This document shows positions 53,237-61,448 of a stretch of 64,000 nt of DNA, one piece after another. This stretch comes from Gemmatimonadaceae bacterium. GTDB lineage: Bacteria > Gemmatimonadota > Gemmatimonadetes > Gemmatimonadales > Gemmatimonadaceae. A program made the translations under genes and the position numbers. A model generated the notes under the pieces. That model ran no database searches. It worked only from the letters and a program-made list of their open reading frames with translations, and was not told where the DNA came from. The stretch spans positions 1-64,000 of the forward strand of contig JACVCD010000007.1 of NCBI GenBank assembly GCA_016742275.1, in the 5' to 3' direction. How positions within the stretch are numbered: the first letter of the stretch is position 1; each line of letters begins with the position of its first letter.

Positions 53237-53306
53237 GAGTTACATGTACTGATTCTGGCCATCAAAAAGGAACCCGCGACGTTATATCAACGTGCGGGTC
53301 TTTTGA
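53237..53306 (+). pseudogene. Decayed second mlaD 3' end
   Basis: Codons 53237-53269 read ELHVLILAIKK, aligned with ELRVLIADIKK of the intact mlaD; after one extra base at 53270, 53271-53306 read NPRRYINVRVF followed by TGA, against NPRRYVNLRVF and TAG. Most differences are at third positions and the copy is A/T-richer, so it derives from a diverged mlaD rather than a recent duplication. Upstream sequence cannot be aligned with confidence. Confidence 0.7.
53272..53304 (+). terminator. Terminator within the mlaD remnant
   Basis: ACCCGC (53272-53277) pairs with GCGGGT (53294-53299); inner ACGTT/AACGT extends the stem. TTTT follows at 53301-53304. The intact mlaD end has a comparable stem with different inner pairs (GACG/CGTC), i.e. 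the hairpin is kept by compensating changes. Confidence 0.6.
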
Positions 53307-53308
53307 TC

Positions 53309-53338
53309 CAACTCAGAACTCGAAGCTCACAACTCAGA
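53309..53338. repeat. Word array E: AACTC words
   Basis: AACTC at 53310, 53317 and 53331 (spacing 7 and 14), the first and last within AACTCAGAA and the middle as AACTCGAA. Short, but it matches the spacing of array D. Confidence 0.4.
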
Positions 53339-54260
53339 ATCGCTTTTCCGGCACCGCCAGCACACTCACCCGCGCCGTGCGCATCACCTTGGTCGCTACC
53401 GACCCTACCATCAGGCGTTCGTAGAACGAGTGCCGCTGGGTGCCCACCGCAATGAGCTCCGCATTCACCTGCTGCGCATAGGCCAAGAGCGCCGGCGCCG
53501 GATCGCCACGCAGCGTGACGGTCTCCACGAGCACATGCTCCGGCACATCGAGCTGTGCACGCACCTGCTCAAATAGTGGCGGCAGCGTGCGACCATAATC
53601 CGCATCCCACGCCTGCCAATCGCTCGATGGATGTTCGAAGCGTGGCCGCACGTGCACCAGCGTGAGTTGTCCGCCCGACGGCAGCATCTGCAGCGCCATG
53701 TGCGCCGCCTGCACACTGGCCGTACTGAAGTCGAGACCAACAACCGCTCGCACGGGTTGCGACGGGAACGTTGGTCCAACGGCAAACACCGGCACACGCG
53801 ATTCACGCAGCGTAGCCAATGTGGTTTCGGTACCGAACAGACGATCCAGCGGATTGTGTCGCCCGATGCCCATGATCAGCATCGCCGCACCTCGACGCGA
53901 GGCCTCTTCTGCCAACGTCCGCGCCGGTGAACCCACCACCACCTCAATGGGCCATGCAGGATCGCCCGACGCCGAAACCGAAACCTCGCGGCGCAAATCA
54001 TCCAGCAGATGCACGCGTCGCACTTCGTCCAGTTCTGGCGGAACCGGCAACACGTCCATGCCCGCCGCCACACCCGGTACCGGTTCGCTCACCCCGAGCA
54101 GCGAAATGCTGCCTCCATACGCGCGCGCGGCCAATCGAGCAGCGTTGAACAACGCATCGCTCGACACAGATGTGCCGTCGCTGGCGACGATGACGGATCC
54201 CCCGATCAAGGCCGGCAGGAGGGAGGAAGGACTCACGGTGGCGGACTGGAAAACAGGCAT
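53334..54260 (-). CDS. Universal stress protein with two USP domains
   Basis: Cytoplasmic protein of 308 residues with tandem UspA folds. Domain 1, about 20-160, has SVIVASDGTSVSSDALFNAARLAA and MLIMGIGRHNPLDRLFGTETTLATLRESRVPVFAV. Domain 2, about 168-305, has RAVVGLDFSTASVQAAHMAL and ELIAVGTQRHSFYERLMVGSVATKVMRTARVSVLAV. The second carries the G-x-x-x-x-x-x-x-x-x-G-S nucleotide-binding pattern most clearly, so it may bind ATP. Tandem USPs often respond to growth arrest or oxygen and nutrient stress. It is convergent with the mlaD remnant. Confidence 0.92.
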   Translation of the reverse strand: MPVFQSATVSPSSLLPALIGGSVIVASDGTSVSSDALFNAARLAARAYGGSISLLGVSEPVPGVAAGMDVLPVPPELDEVRRVHLLDDLRREVSVSASGDPAWPIEVVVGSPARTLAEEASRRGAAMLIMGIGRHNPLDRLFGTETTLATLRESRVPVFAVGPTFPSQPVRAVVGLDFSTASVQAAHMALQMLPSGGQLTLVHVRPRFEHPSSDWQAWDADYGRTLPPLFEQVRAQLDVPEHVLVETVTLRGDPAPALLAYAQQVNAELIAVGTQRHSFYERLMVGSVATKVMRTARVSVLAVPEKRF

Positions 54261-54385
54261 GAAGACACTCCGAGCGAGATAGAGGAGAGAGTCGCACGAA
54301 GCGGCTGTGTACTCTATCGGGGAGAGTGGCCCGCACCGTCAGGGAATCCCGCACATCACCATGCGGCAATGCGCGAGATGGTGAT

Positions 54386-55837
54386 TTAGAGCGCCCAGCG
54401 CATGGCGCGCGCACCGGTATCGAGCAATCGGTGCATCAGTCCGCGCTTGTTCCAGGTGGCGGCATCGATCTCGTTGCTCGATGCCACATCTTCCAGAAAA
54501 TCGTCGTGCAGTGCCTGCGCAAAGTCACGATCGAAAATCAGCACATTGCACTCCGCATTGAGCCAGAACGAACGAAAATCGAGATTCGACGAGCCCACGA
54601 GACCCACCTGATCATCCACCAGCAGGGTCTTGGCGTGCAGCGTGGCCTGCGTGTACTCGAAAATGCGCACGCCGCGAGCCATCAGCGCGCGATACGCGCC
54701 GTGCGCCGCATGTCGCACGATCGGCACATCCGTACGCTCGCTGGGCAACAGCAGCCGCACATCCACACCACGTGCGGCTGCGGCACCAAGCAACCACAAA
54801 CCACGCGACGGTGGAGCAAAGTACGGCGTCGTGATCCACAACCGCTTGCGTGCACCGCCAACCAATGCCGCTAGCACGGTGAGCATTTCGCGCTGTCCGC
54901 GACCTGGCCGCGGATCGAGCACCATCACCGCAGATTCTTCGCAAGACATTTGCGATGAACGACCATCTGTCCGGCGCACGAGACGACCACGTGTGCGATC
55001 GCGCCTGCGCCCCATGCGCATCTGAAACTGTCGCTGCAATTGCCACTGCACGCGCGCCGATAGCGCGCGCGGCGAGTACCGGCGCGGCGCGGCGACCGGC
55101 GGCAAGACCACGCCGTCCGCCCAACTCACATACTCGAGGCCGGGAAGCGGCGGCCCCTTGGCACGATCCCATCCCTCGGCGAAAACCGCCGCCAGTTCAT
55201 GCGCCACCGGGCCATGCAGCTCCGCGAACGAATCGCGCCACGCATCCTCATGACGACGAACGCTCGATCCATACTCCTCTGCGATATTCATGCCGCCGGT
55301 AAATGCAACGGAACGATCCACCACCAGCAGTTTGCGGTGATCGCGTCGTAACGCATCGAGCGGATGATGCCAGAATCGATGAAACTGACGCACCTGCACG
55401 CCACCGGCCTCGAGCTCTTCCCAATAGCGCTCACGTGTCGTGAATGAGCCGACGGCATCGGCCAGTACACACACACGCACACCACGCTTGGCGCTGGCAA
55501 TGAGTGCCGCTTTCACTGCTTCACCCAATCGATCGTCGCGCAGGATGTAGGTCTCCACCAGCACTTCATCACGCGCCGATGCAATGACTTCACCCATACG
55601 GGCAAAGGTGGCTTCGCCGTCCGCATACAGCGTCACTGGTGGGCACGGGTGCAACGGACCGCCATCGATGCGCTGCACCAACGCGCGGAATGCCGGGTCC
55701 GCAACACCATCCGCGAAATGGCGAGCTGCACTGAACGCGCGCCACGCCCGCAATTCGCGCGGCACACGATTGGCTTTGACCAACGGCGTCTCGTTTGCTT
55801 TCGCAGCTGACGTGCCGCGTGTCGACACCTCGCTCAC
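54386..55837 (-). CDS. Phospholipase-D-family cardiolipin synthase-like protein
   Basis: Protein of 483 residues with two HKD motifs: His167-x-Lys169-x4-Asp174 (DHRKLLVVDRSVAFTGGMNIAEEY) and His401-x-Lys403-x4-Asp408 (LHAKTLLVDDQVGLVGSSNLDFRSF). Spacing and context fit bacterial cardiolipin synthases of the ClsB type, which join phospholipids at the inner membrane; no N-terminal transmembrane helices are present. Between the motifs lies an unusual basic segment at about 250-300 (RMGRRRDRTRGRLVRRTDGR). Its start overlaps the stop of the upstream gene by 4 bp (ATGA). Confidence 0.9.
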   Translation of the reverse strand: MSEVSTRGTSAAKANETPLVKANRVPRELRAWRAFSAARHFADGVADPAFRALVQRIDGGPLHPCPPVTLYADGEATFARMGEVIASARDEVLVETYILRDDRLGEAVKAALIASAKRGVRVCVLADAVGSFTTRERYWEELEAGGVQVRQFHRFWHHPLDALRRDHRKLLVVDRSVAFTGGMNIAEEYGSSVRRHEDAWRDSFAELHGPVAHELAAVFAEGWDRAKGPPLPGLEYVSWADGVVLPPVAAPRRYSPRALSARVQWQLQRQFQMRMGRRRDRTRGRLVRRTDGRSSQMSCEESAVMVLDPRPGRGQREMLTVLAALVGGARKRLWITTPYFAPPSRGLWLLGAAAARGVDVRLLLPSERTDVPIVRHAAHGAYRALMARGVRIFEYTQATLHAKTLLVDDQVGLVGSSNLDFRSFWLNAECNVLIFDRDFAQALHDDFLEDVASSNEIDAATWNKRGLMHRLLDTGARAMRWAL

Positions 55838-56328
55838 GACACGCCGAGTTCCTGTACGAGAGCTTTTACGCCAGCGAGACTGAGCCCGTCCTCTTCGAAC
55901 ACCAGGACACCGACCAGCGCACGGCTCACATCATCGGGCAATCGATCCGATCGAAACACCTGAATGACCGGCCCCGCGCGCATGGCGTCTCCCAAACGCT
56001 CTACAGCCCACCCGGCCTCGAGGGTGGGTTCCGAGTCAAACCCATGCATCAAGGCGCGTGGTAGAGTCGTTGAGCCACCGCCGCGGTAAACCACCGCCGG
56101 ATGATTCGGCCCAAGACTGCGCTCATACAGCACCTGCCACGCCATCGGCCGCGCACCCTGTGCCCGAGTGCCGCTCGCCACCACAACCCGGGGTGCCTTC
56201 GCCAGGACATGCAGGCGCTGCACCGCATCCTGCAGATCATCGAGGATACGCGCCTGGCGTGCGGCGGCGTCGACTTCTGAAGGTCCGGAAGATCCGGATG
56301 TTTCGGGACTGCCGGGAGGTTGAGTCAT
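55834..56328 (-). CDS. Hypothetical protein upstream of the cardiolipin synthase
   Basis: Cytoplasmic protein of 164 residues without transmembrane segments. The N-terminus is Ser/Pro-rich (PGSPETSGSSGPSEVD), then a helix (AARQARILDDLQDAVQRLHVLAK) and mixed strands (MAWQVLYERSLGPNHPAVVYRG, PVIQVFRSDRLPDDVSRALVGVLVFEEDGLSL). No family recognised. Codon use is like the neighbours. The 4-bp overlap with the downstream synthase gene shows that they are translated together. Divergent from the MFS gene. Confidence 0.75.
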   Translation of the reverse strand: MTQPPGSPETSGSSGPSEVDAAARQARILDDLQDAVQRLHVLAKAPRVVVASGTRAQGARPMAWQVLYERSLGPNHPAVVYRGGGSTTLPRALMHGFDSEPTLEAGWAVERLGDAMRAGPVIQVFRSDRLPDDVSRALVGVLVFEEDGLSLAGVKALVQELGVS

Positions 56329-56374
56329 CCCCCAATCTTCGCGTACACATCAAGGCTCAGCCACCCCATAGACC

Positions 56375-57565
56375 GTGTTCACGCTCTTTCTCGTCGTCTT
56401 TCTCGATCTCGTCGGCTTTGGGATGATCATCCCCGTCTTTCCGTTCTATGCCGAACGGATCGGGGTGGCTCCGTCGTCTGTGATCTTCTTCCTTGGCCTG
56501 TACTCATTCGGCCAACTTGTTGGCGCGCCACTCTGGGGCAGCTTCTCCGATCGCGTCGGTCGTAGACCAGTCCTGCTGCTCACGCTGCTCGCCAATGCCA
56601 TCGCGTCCTGGATGTTGGCCTATGCCGACACCGGACTTACCCTCGCCATCTCGCGCATCATTTCCGGATTGGCAGCCGGCAATATCTCTGCCGCTTACGC
56701 CTACACCACCGACATCACCACCGACGCCACCCGCCCCAAGGCACTGGGTCTGCTTGGCTCGGCCTTCGGCATGGGGTTCATTCTCGGACCGGCTCTCGGT
56801 GGCATGCTGGCCGGCGGCAATGCCGATGATGCATCGGCCTTTGGCCGAGTCGCGCAGGGCGCCGCGCTGCTGTCGGTCGTGGCTTTTGTGCTGACGCTCG
56901 TCCGTCTGCCGGAATCGTTGCCCCCCGAACAGCGTCACGGGCGCACGAAGCGGCGCGAACCGTTGTCGGCATACTTTCGTCGTCCCGCGCTTCGCGACCT
57001 GCTCTTTGCCACACTCGTGGTGGTGGCCGCCGTGGCCATCTTCCAGAGCACACTCGCTCTCTTTGGCGCGGAAAAGCTGGGCATCGGCCCGCGCACGCTG
57101 GGATGGATTTACGGTTTTACCGCCATCATTTCCGTTGCCATTCAGGCCGGAGTGATCGGCCGTCTCACCAAACGCTTTGGTCCGGCCGCGCTCGCGCGCT
57201 TCGGCACCGTCATGATCGCCATCGGACTCGCACTCATTCCGCTTGCGCCATCGGTGCCGTGGTTGTGCGCCACACTCTCACTCTTTGCGGTGGGCTCGGC
57301 GTGCTTCAATCCGAGCATGAGCGGATTGGTCGCCGCCACGGCCGAACCACACGAGCGCGGCGGCGTGCTCGGCGCCTATCAGGGCGTTGCGTCGCTTGGA
57401 CGTGTGGTTGGTCCGATGGTGGCCAGTGGTGTCGCGCAGATTGCTGGACTGGCTTGGCCCTTCGCCGTCGGCGCCGCCGTGTCAGTCGGCGGCGCGTTGT
57501 TGTTGCAGGCAGCCATGTCCTCAACCAGTGCGCCTACGGCAGAGTCCCCCCAACCACCTGCTTGA
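56375..57565 (+). CDS. MFS efflux transporter, TetA-like (DHA1)
   Basis: Inner-membrane transporter of 396 residues with 12 hydrophobic segments. DHA1/TetA features are FLDLVGFGMIIPVFPFYAERIG at the start, LWGSFSDRVGRRPVLLLTLLANAI (motif A), and GFILGPALGGML (motif C). Members export tetracyclines or other drugs, but sequence alone does not show resistance. It starts with GTG at 56375. The last 32 bp overlap the convergent M48 gene. The divergent gene is the hypothetical protein at 56328. Confidence 0.9.
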   Translation: MFTLFLVVFLDLVGFGMIIPVFPFYAERIGVAPSSVIFFLGLYSFGQLVGAPLWGSFSDRVGRRPVLLLTLLANAIASWMLAYADTGLTLAISRIISGLAAGNISAAYAYTTDITTDATRPKALGLLGSAFGMGFILGPALGGMLAGGNADDASAFGRVAQGAALLSVVAFVLTLVRLPESLPPEQRHGRTKRREPLSAYFRRPALRDLLFATLVVVAAVAIFQSTLALFGAEKLGIGPRTLGWIYGFTAIISVAIQAGVIGRLTKRFGPAALARFGTVMIAIGLALIPLAPSVPWLCATLSLFAVGSACFNPSMSGLVAATAEPHERGGVLGAYQGVASLGRVVGPMVASGVAQIAGLAWPFAVGAAVSVGGALLLQAAMSSTSAPTAESPQPPA

Positions 57566-59012
57566 GAATCGTGCCGGCAGCTACTGACGTCGACGCGTCG
57601 ATGCCATTGATGATGTACACCTGCTCGGCCGGGATGCTGCTCGGATAACTCTGCACAAACTGCTGTCCGGTCATCTGCCGAGTCAGTGTGATCAGCTTTA
57701 TGCGCGCTGGCTGTACACTGAGCACCGCGTTGTCGGTGACGGGGCGGAACGAGCGCATGGCCGTTTCCATCTCAGGGCCGCGCTGTGCAGTGGCGGCCGG
57801 CGCCGAAAGACCGAGCAGCATGTAGGTGGCGTTTTGATGCGAGATCGCGATCACCAGACCGTTGATCACGCCTTGCTCGGTTTGTGCATCAAACGAGGCC
57901 TGCGCCGACGTCAGTCCGTTGATGGACGACTGTGATGACTGCTTGAGCGTGATGCCCTGCTGCTGCGTGAACTGCTGCACCACTTGAGCCGGCGTGCCCT
58001 GCGCACCCTGCAACACCAGCTGCGCACTCTGATCTGGACTCTGCGCGATCACCGCATCCGGTTGATTGGCGGTGCGCCATCCGGTGGGAAAGTCGAGCTG
58101 AAAACGCAGCTCAGGATGCAGAAAGCGCGTGCCTTTGAAATAGCCCTCACGCGGATTCTCACCGAACACCATGCCATCGAGCAGCTTGAGATAGCTGTCG
58201 CGATTGACAGTGAGACCCTGCAGCTGTGCAGGCGGTGTTTGCGCGATGCGCTGCTCTGCGCGTTGCACACGATTGCCCGGATCCGGGTGCGTGCTCTGCC
58301 ACTCGGGAATACGACCGGCCCCACCACTCAGACGTCCCAGCGTCGTGAACACCTTGGGCGATTCACGCACATCGTACTTGTCGGTGAGCGAGTACTTGAA
58401 GCCCAAAGCATCAGACTGCAGTTCGTCATCGCGACCGAACTTGAGGAACAGCAACGACGTTCCGGCCCCCAATACATCACCGTACTTCGCCACCGTCGAA
58501 GAAAAGATGCTCGCACCAACCAAGCCGATCTGCGCCAGCTGTGCCTGACTCATCTGCGCCACAGAGTGCTTGGCGGTCACATGACCAATCTCGTGACCAA
58601 TCACCTCAGCCAGTTCTGCCTCACTGTTGAGATGCGTCATCAGACCGCGCGTGACGAAAATGAATCCGCCCGGATAGGCAAAGGCATTCACCGCCGCATC
58701 GTCGAGCAGATGGAATTCCCACGGCAGATTCGGACGCTCTGATCCCGCCGCCATCTTGGTGCCAATGCGCTTCACCAGCGCCTCGGCCGGCGTCCCCGAA
58801 AGGGCACCAACGCGACGTACATCGTTCTGGGACGCTTCACGTCCCATCTGAATCTCCTGGGACTCCGAAACCAGGGACAGTTCGCGCCGACCGGTCACCG
58901 GATTCGTCGCGCAGGAAGTGACCAGGGAGGTCAACAACAACGTGATACTCGTCACGCTGGTGGCATGAACTACCACGCGTGCGCGCCGGGATTTCTCAAG
59001 GCTCTTGGACAT
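57534..59012 (-). CDS. M48-family metalloprotease lipoprotein
   Basis: Periplasmic, lipid-anchored zinc protease of 492 residues. The lipobox is LVTSC (Cys34), then ATNPVTGRRELSLVSESQEIQMG as in BepA/LoiP relatives. The zinc site is His140-Glu141-x2-His144 (EVIGHEIGHVTAKHS), with the third ligand in DDELQSDALGFKY. Residues ~310-490 form an extra C-terminal domain (LRFQLDFPTGWRTANQP, INGLTSAQASFDAQTEQGVINGLVI, YIINGIDASTSVAAGTILKQVVGG) that is not TPR-like as in BepA; the last part resembles a LysM-like fold only weakly. It likely degrades misfolded outer-membrane proteins. GGAG lies five bases before ATG 59012. Divergent from the CsgG-like gene. Confidence 0.9.
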   Translation of the reverse strand: MSKSLEKSRRARVVVHATSVTSITLLLTSLVTSCATNPVTGRRELSLVSESQEIQMGREASQNDVRRVGALSGTPAEALVKRIGTKMAAGSERPNLPWEFHLLDDAAVNAFAYPGGFIFVTRGLMTHLNSEAELAEVIGHEIGHVTAKHSVAQMSQAQLAQIGLVGASIFSSTVAKYGDVLGAGTSLLFLKFGRDDELQSDALGFKYSLTDKYDVRESPKVFTTLGRLSGGAGRIPEWQSTHPDPGNRVQRAEQRIAQTPPAQLQGLTVNRDSYLKLLDGMVFGENPREGYFKGTRFLHPELRFQLDFPTGWRTANQPDAVIAQSPDQSAQLVLQGAQGTPAQVVQQFTQQQGITLKQSSQSSINGLTSAQASFDAQTEQGVINGLVIAISHQNATYMLLGLSAPAATAQRGPEMETAMRSFRPVTDNAVLSVQPARIKLITLTRQMTGQQFVQSYPSSIPAEQVYIINGIDASTSVAAGTILKQVVGGTLP

Positions 59013-59172
59013 GACCACTCCGTTGAATGCAGAGGATACCGAAAGGTTATGCAGTTCCCTCACGTTTCGCTTGATTCTCCCCTGTCGATATCACACATTC
59101 GCACGGCTGTGCCTATCTCACAAAAGTGGCACGGCATCGTTATCGACGAGTTTGTCCCTCACCAAGCTGCCA

Positions 59173-60153
59173 ATGCGACTGCGCCTGCCGCGCATGCATC
59201 CCCGTGCCCTTCGCACGTGGTGCGCGCCCGCCCTTCCGGCACTCACTGCCCTTCTGGCCGCCTGCGGTGGCCCACGGACCAATCCCGCGCCAACTCCGGT
59301 CGCCAGCGACGCACAGGCGCTCGCCGGTGAAGCTGGTCGGTTGAGTGCCCGCGGTACGGTGGGTGTTCCGCCCTTTGCTGCGAATGGACGCGACACGTCG
59401 CTGACACCACTCGCCTACGCCCTTGCTGACCTCGTCTCCACCGACCTCTCGCGCAGCAAGTCTGTGCGCATCGTCGAACGGGCACGGTTCGGTGAAGTCC
59501 TGCGGGAACTCGATCTCGCCGCCACCGGCCGTGTGGACTCGGCAACTGCGCCGCGTGTCGGTCGCCTGGTGAGCGCCGAGAAGCTCGTGTTTGGCTCAGT
59601 GGAGGCGATGGCCGATGGCAACACGCTGCGCCTCGGTGCCCGTATCGGCGACGTCGAGCGCGCCACCGTGACCAATGCGGTCGATGCCCGTGCTCCGCTC
59701 AATGAGATTCTCGCTGCGGAAAAGGCACTCGTGCTGCGTCTGTTCGAATCGCTTGGTGTGGTGCTCACGCCAGCGGAAAAGGCCGCAGTCGAACAGCAGC
59801 CCACCAAGAGCGTCGGCGCGCTGCTGGCCTACGGCAAGGGTGTGAAGCGCTACTACGAAGGCGACTTCCGCGGCGCTGCCGCTGCCTTCCGCGATGCCCA
59901 GCGTCTCGATCCGTCCTTCCGTGAAGCCCGTACGCGCGAACTCGATGTGCGCTCGCTTGGCGCCATCGGCACGGGAACGCCGGTGCTCGTTCCCGGTGTG
60001 CGTCCGCTGGATGGTGCGATCTCGAGCACCATTGATCGCCTCAATCGTCCGCTCGATCTCGTCACCAACGTCACACGGACCGTGAGCTCGGCCCTCGATC
60101 CGTCATTCCCTGCTGCGCAGGCCACTGTCATCATCACGATCACTCGCCCATGA
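59173..60153 (+). CDS. CsgG/FlgO-like lipoprotein
   Basis: Lipoprotein of 326 residues (signal LPALTALLAAC). The CsgG-like domain at about 60-230 has GTVGVPPFAANGRDTSLTPLAYALADLVSTDLSRSKSVRIVERARFGEVLRELDL and PRVGRLVSAEKLVFGSVEAMADGNTLRLGARIGDV. A short TPR-like segment follows (SVGALLAYGKGVKRYYEGDFRGAAAAFRDAQRLDPSFREA). CsgG forms the curli export pore, and relatives are assembly factors; the transmembrane hairpins of CsgG are not obvious here. It heads an operon with a barrel protein (4-bp overlap) and a Cys-rich repeat lipoprotein. ATG 59173 or 59194 are possible starts. Confidence 0.8.
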   Translation: MRLRLPRMHPRALRTWCAPALPALTALLAACGGPRTNPAPTPVASDAQALAGEAGRLSARGTVGVPPFAANGRDTSLTPLAYALADLVSTDLSRSKSVRIVERARFGEVLRELDLAATGRVDSATAPRVGRLVSAEKLVFGSVEAMADGNTLRLGARIGDVERATVTNAVDARAPLNEILAAEKALVLRLFESLGVVLTPAEKAAVEQQPTKSVGALLAYGKGVKRYYEGDFRGAAAAFRDAQRLDPSFREARTRELDVRSLGAIGTGTPVLVPGVRPLDGAISSTIDRLNRPLDLVTNVTRTVSSALDPSFPAAQATVIITITRP

Positions 60154-61442
60154 CCTCGTTGACGCAACATCCCCGGGGCATTGGCGCGCGACGCAGCTCG
60201 TCTGCTGTGTTGCGATGCGCGGCCCGCGCTATTCTCGCCGGCATGTCCGGTTTGCTCCTCCCTGCAGCACTTGAGGCCCAGGACCGCCTGATCGGCACCG
60301 GCGTGATTGCGGCCGGTGGCACAGCCGATGTCATCTCCTTCGGCGGTATTGGCTTTCAGCAGCCCGGTGTTGGCGGACGCGATTCCATTCGCCTCAAGAA
60401 CATCGAACAGTTTTCGGTACCGGTGAGCCTGGCCCTGCCGCTCGGCACGGCGTGGACTGTGGATCTGCAGTCGGCGTTCTCCTACGCGCGCCTGACCTAC
60501 GAACCCAAGATTGGTGGCGCCGGTCAGCAGACAACATCCACGCTGTACGGTCCCACCGATGTGCGTGTTCGCGCCACAGGCCGACTGTTTAACGATGCCG
60601 TGACGCTGACGGCTGGTGGCAATATCCCCACCGGCAAGACGGAACTCACGAGCAGCAATCTCACCGTACTGCGGGCCATCGCGGCGCCAGCGCTCGGCCT
60701 TGGTACGCCGCCAGTTGGTGCGGGCCCGAGCGGCACAGTCGGTCTCGTGCTCGCTCAGCAGATTCTCGGATGGGCTGTTGCTGTCGGTGGTTCGTACGAA
60801 ATGCGCGGCACGTATCAGCCGATCGCCGCCATCACGGCCGGTTCGCCGTCAACGGACTTCCAGCCGGGCAATGTCATTCGTGGCTCGCTCGGTCTTGACC
60901 GCCTCATTGGTGGACATCGTGTGAGCCTCACGGGCGCCATCGACATCTTCTCCGATGACGAACTGCGCAATCCGGCGGCCACTGCCACCGCAGCGCCACT
61001 CGCCACGATCACGCTGGGCCCGATCTTCACCACCGATGTGCAGATCCAGTTTGCGGTACCGCGCGTGCGCGAATTCGTGCTGTGGGGCTCCAACCGTTTC
61101 CGCACGCGCTACGAGCGTGATGGACGCGAAGTAGCCGGCACGAGCGGCAACTACTTCGACGGTGGTCTGCGCACCAGCATTCCGGTCTCCCGCAACACCG
61201 ACCTGCTCTTTACTGGTGACGGACGACTGCACTCCGGTCTCGCCATCAATCAGGGACTCGCCACGTCGGGTGTCATCAGCGGTGGCGGTACGCTCGGCCT
61301 TATTCATCGCGCCGGCAGCTTCACTCTCCAGCCGTATCTGCGCGCGCAGGGTGGCACACTTCGCCCGCGCATCACTGGCACGGCGCCCCGTACCGCCTTC
61401 TTTGGCGGCACTGCGGGTCTCGTCATCGCGACCCGGTTCTAA
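60150..61442 (+). CDS. Outer-membrane beta-barrel-like protein
   Basis: Exported protein of 430 residues, signal peptide AILAGMSGLLLPAALEAQ. Most of it alternates two-residue periodicity strands (FSVPVSLALPLGTAWTVDLQSAFSY, VTLTAGGNIPTGKTELT, GWAVAVGGSYEMRGTYQPI, HRVSLTGAIDIFSDDELRN, VQIQFAVPRVREFVLWGSNRFRTRYERDG) and ends in IATRF with a terminal Phe, as barrels recognised by BamA do. No family recognised. It is co-translated with the CsgG-like lipoprotein (ATGA overlap) and is followed 6 bp later by the repeat lipoprotein, so a joint surface function is likely. Confidence 0.75.
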   Translation: MTSLTQHPRGIGARRSSSAVLRCAARAILAGMSGLLLPAALEAQDRLIGTGVIAAGGTADVISFGGIGFQQPGVGGRDSIRLKNIEQFSVPVSLALPLGTAWTVDLQSAFSYARLTYEPKIGGAGQQTTSTLYGPTDVRVRATGRLFNDAVTLTAGGNIPTGKTELTSSNLTVLRAIAAPALGLGTPPVGAGPSGTVGLVLAQQILGWAVAVGGSYEMRGTYQPIAAITAGSPSTDFQPGNVIRGSLGLDRLIGGHRVSLTGAIDIFSDDELRNPAATATAAPLATITLGPIFTTDVQIQFAVPRVREFVLWGSNRFRTRYERDGREVAGTSGNYFDGGLRTSIPVSRNTDLLFTGDGRLHSGLAINQGLATSGVISGGGTLGLIHRAGSFTLQPYLRAQGGTLRPRITGTAPRTAFFGGTAGLVIATRF

Positions 61443-61448
61443 TCGCCC

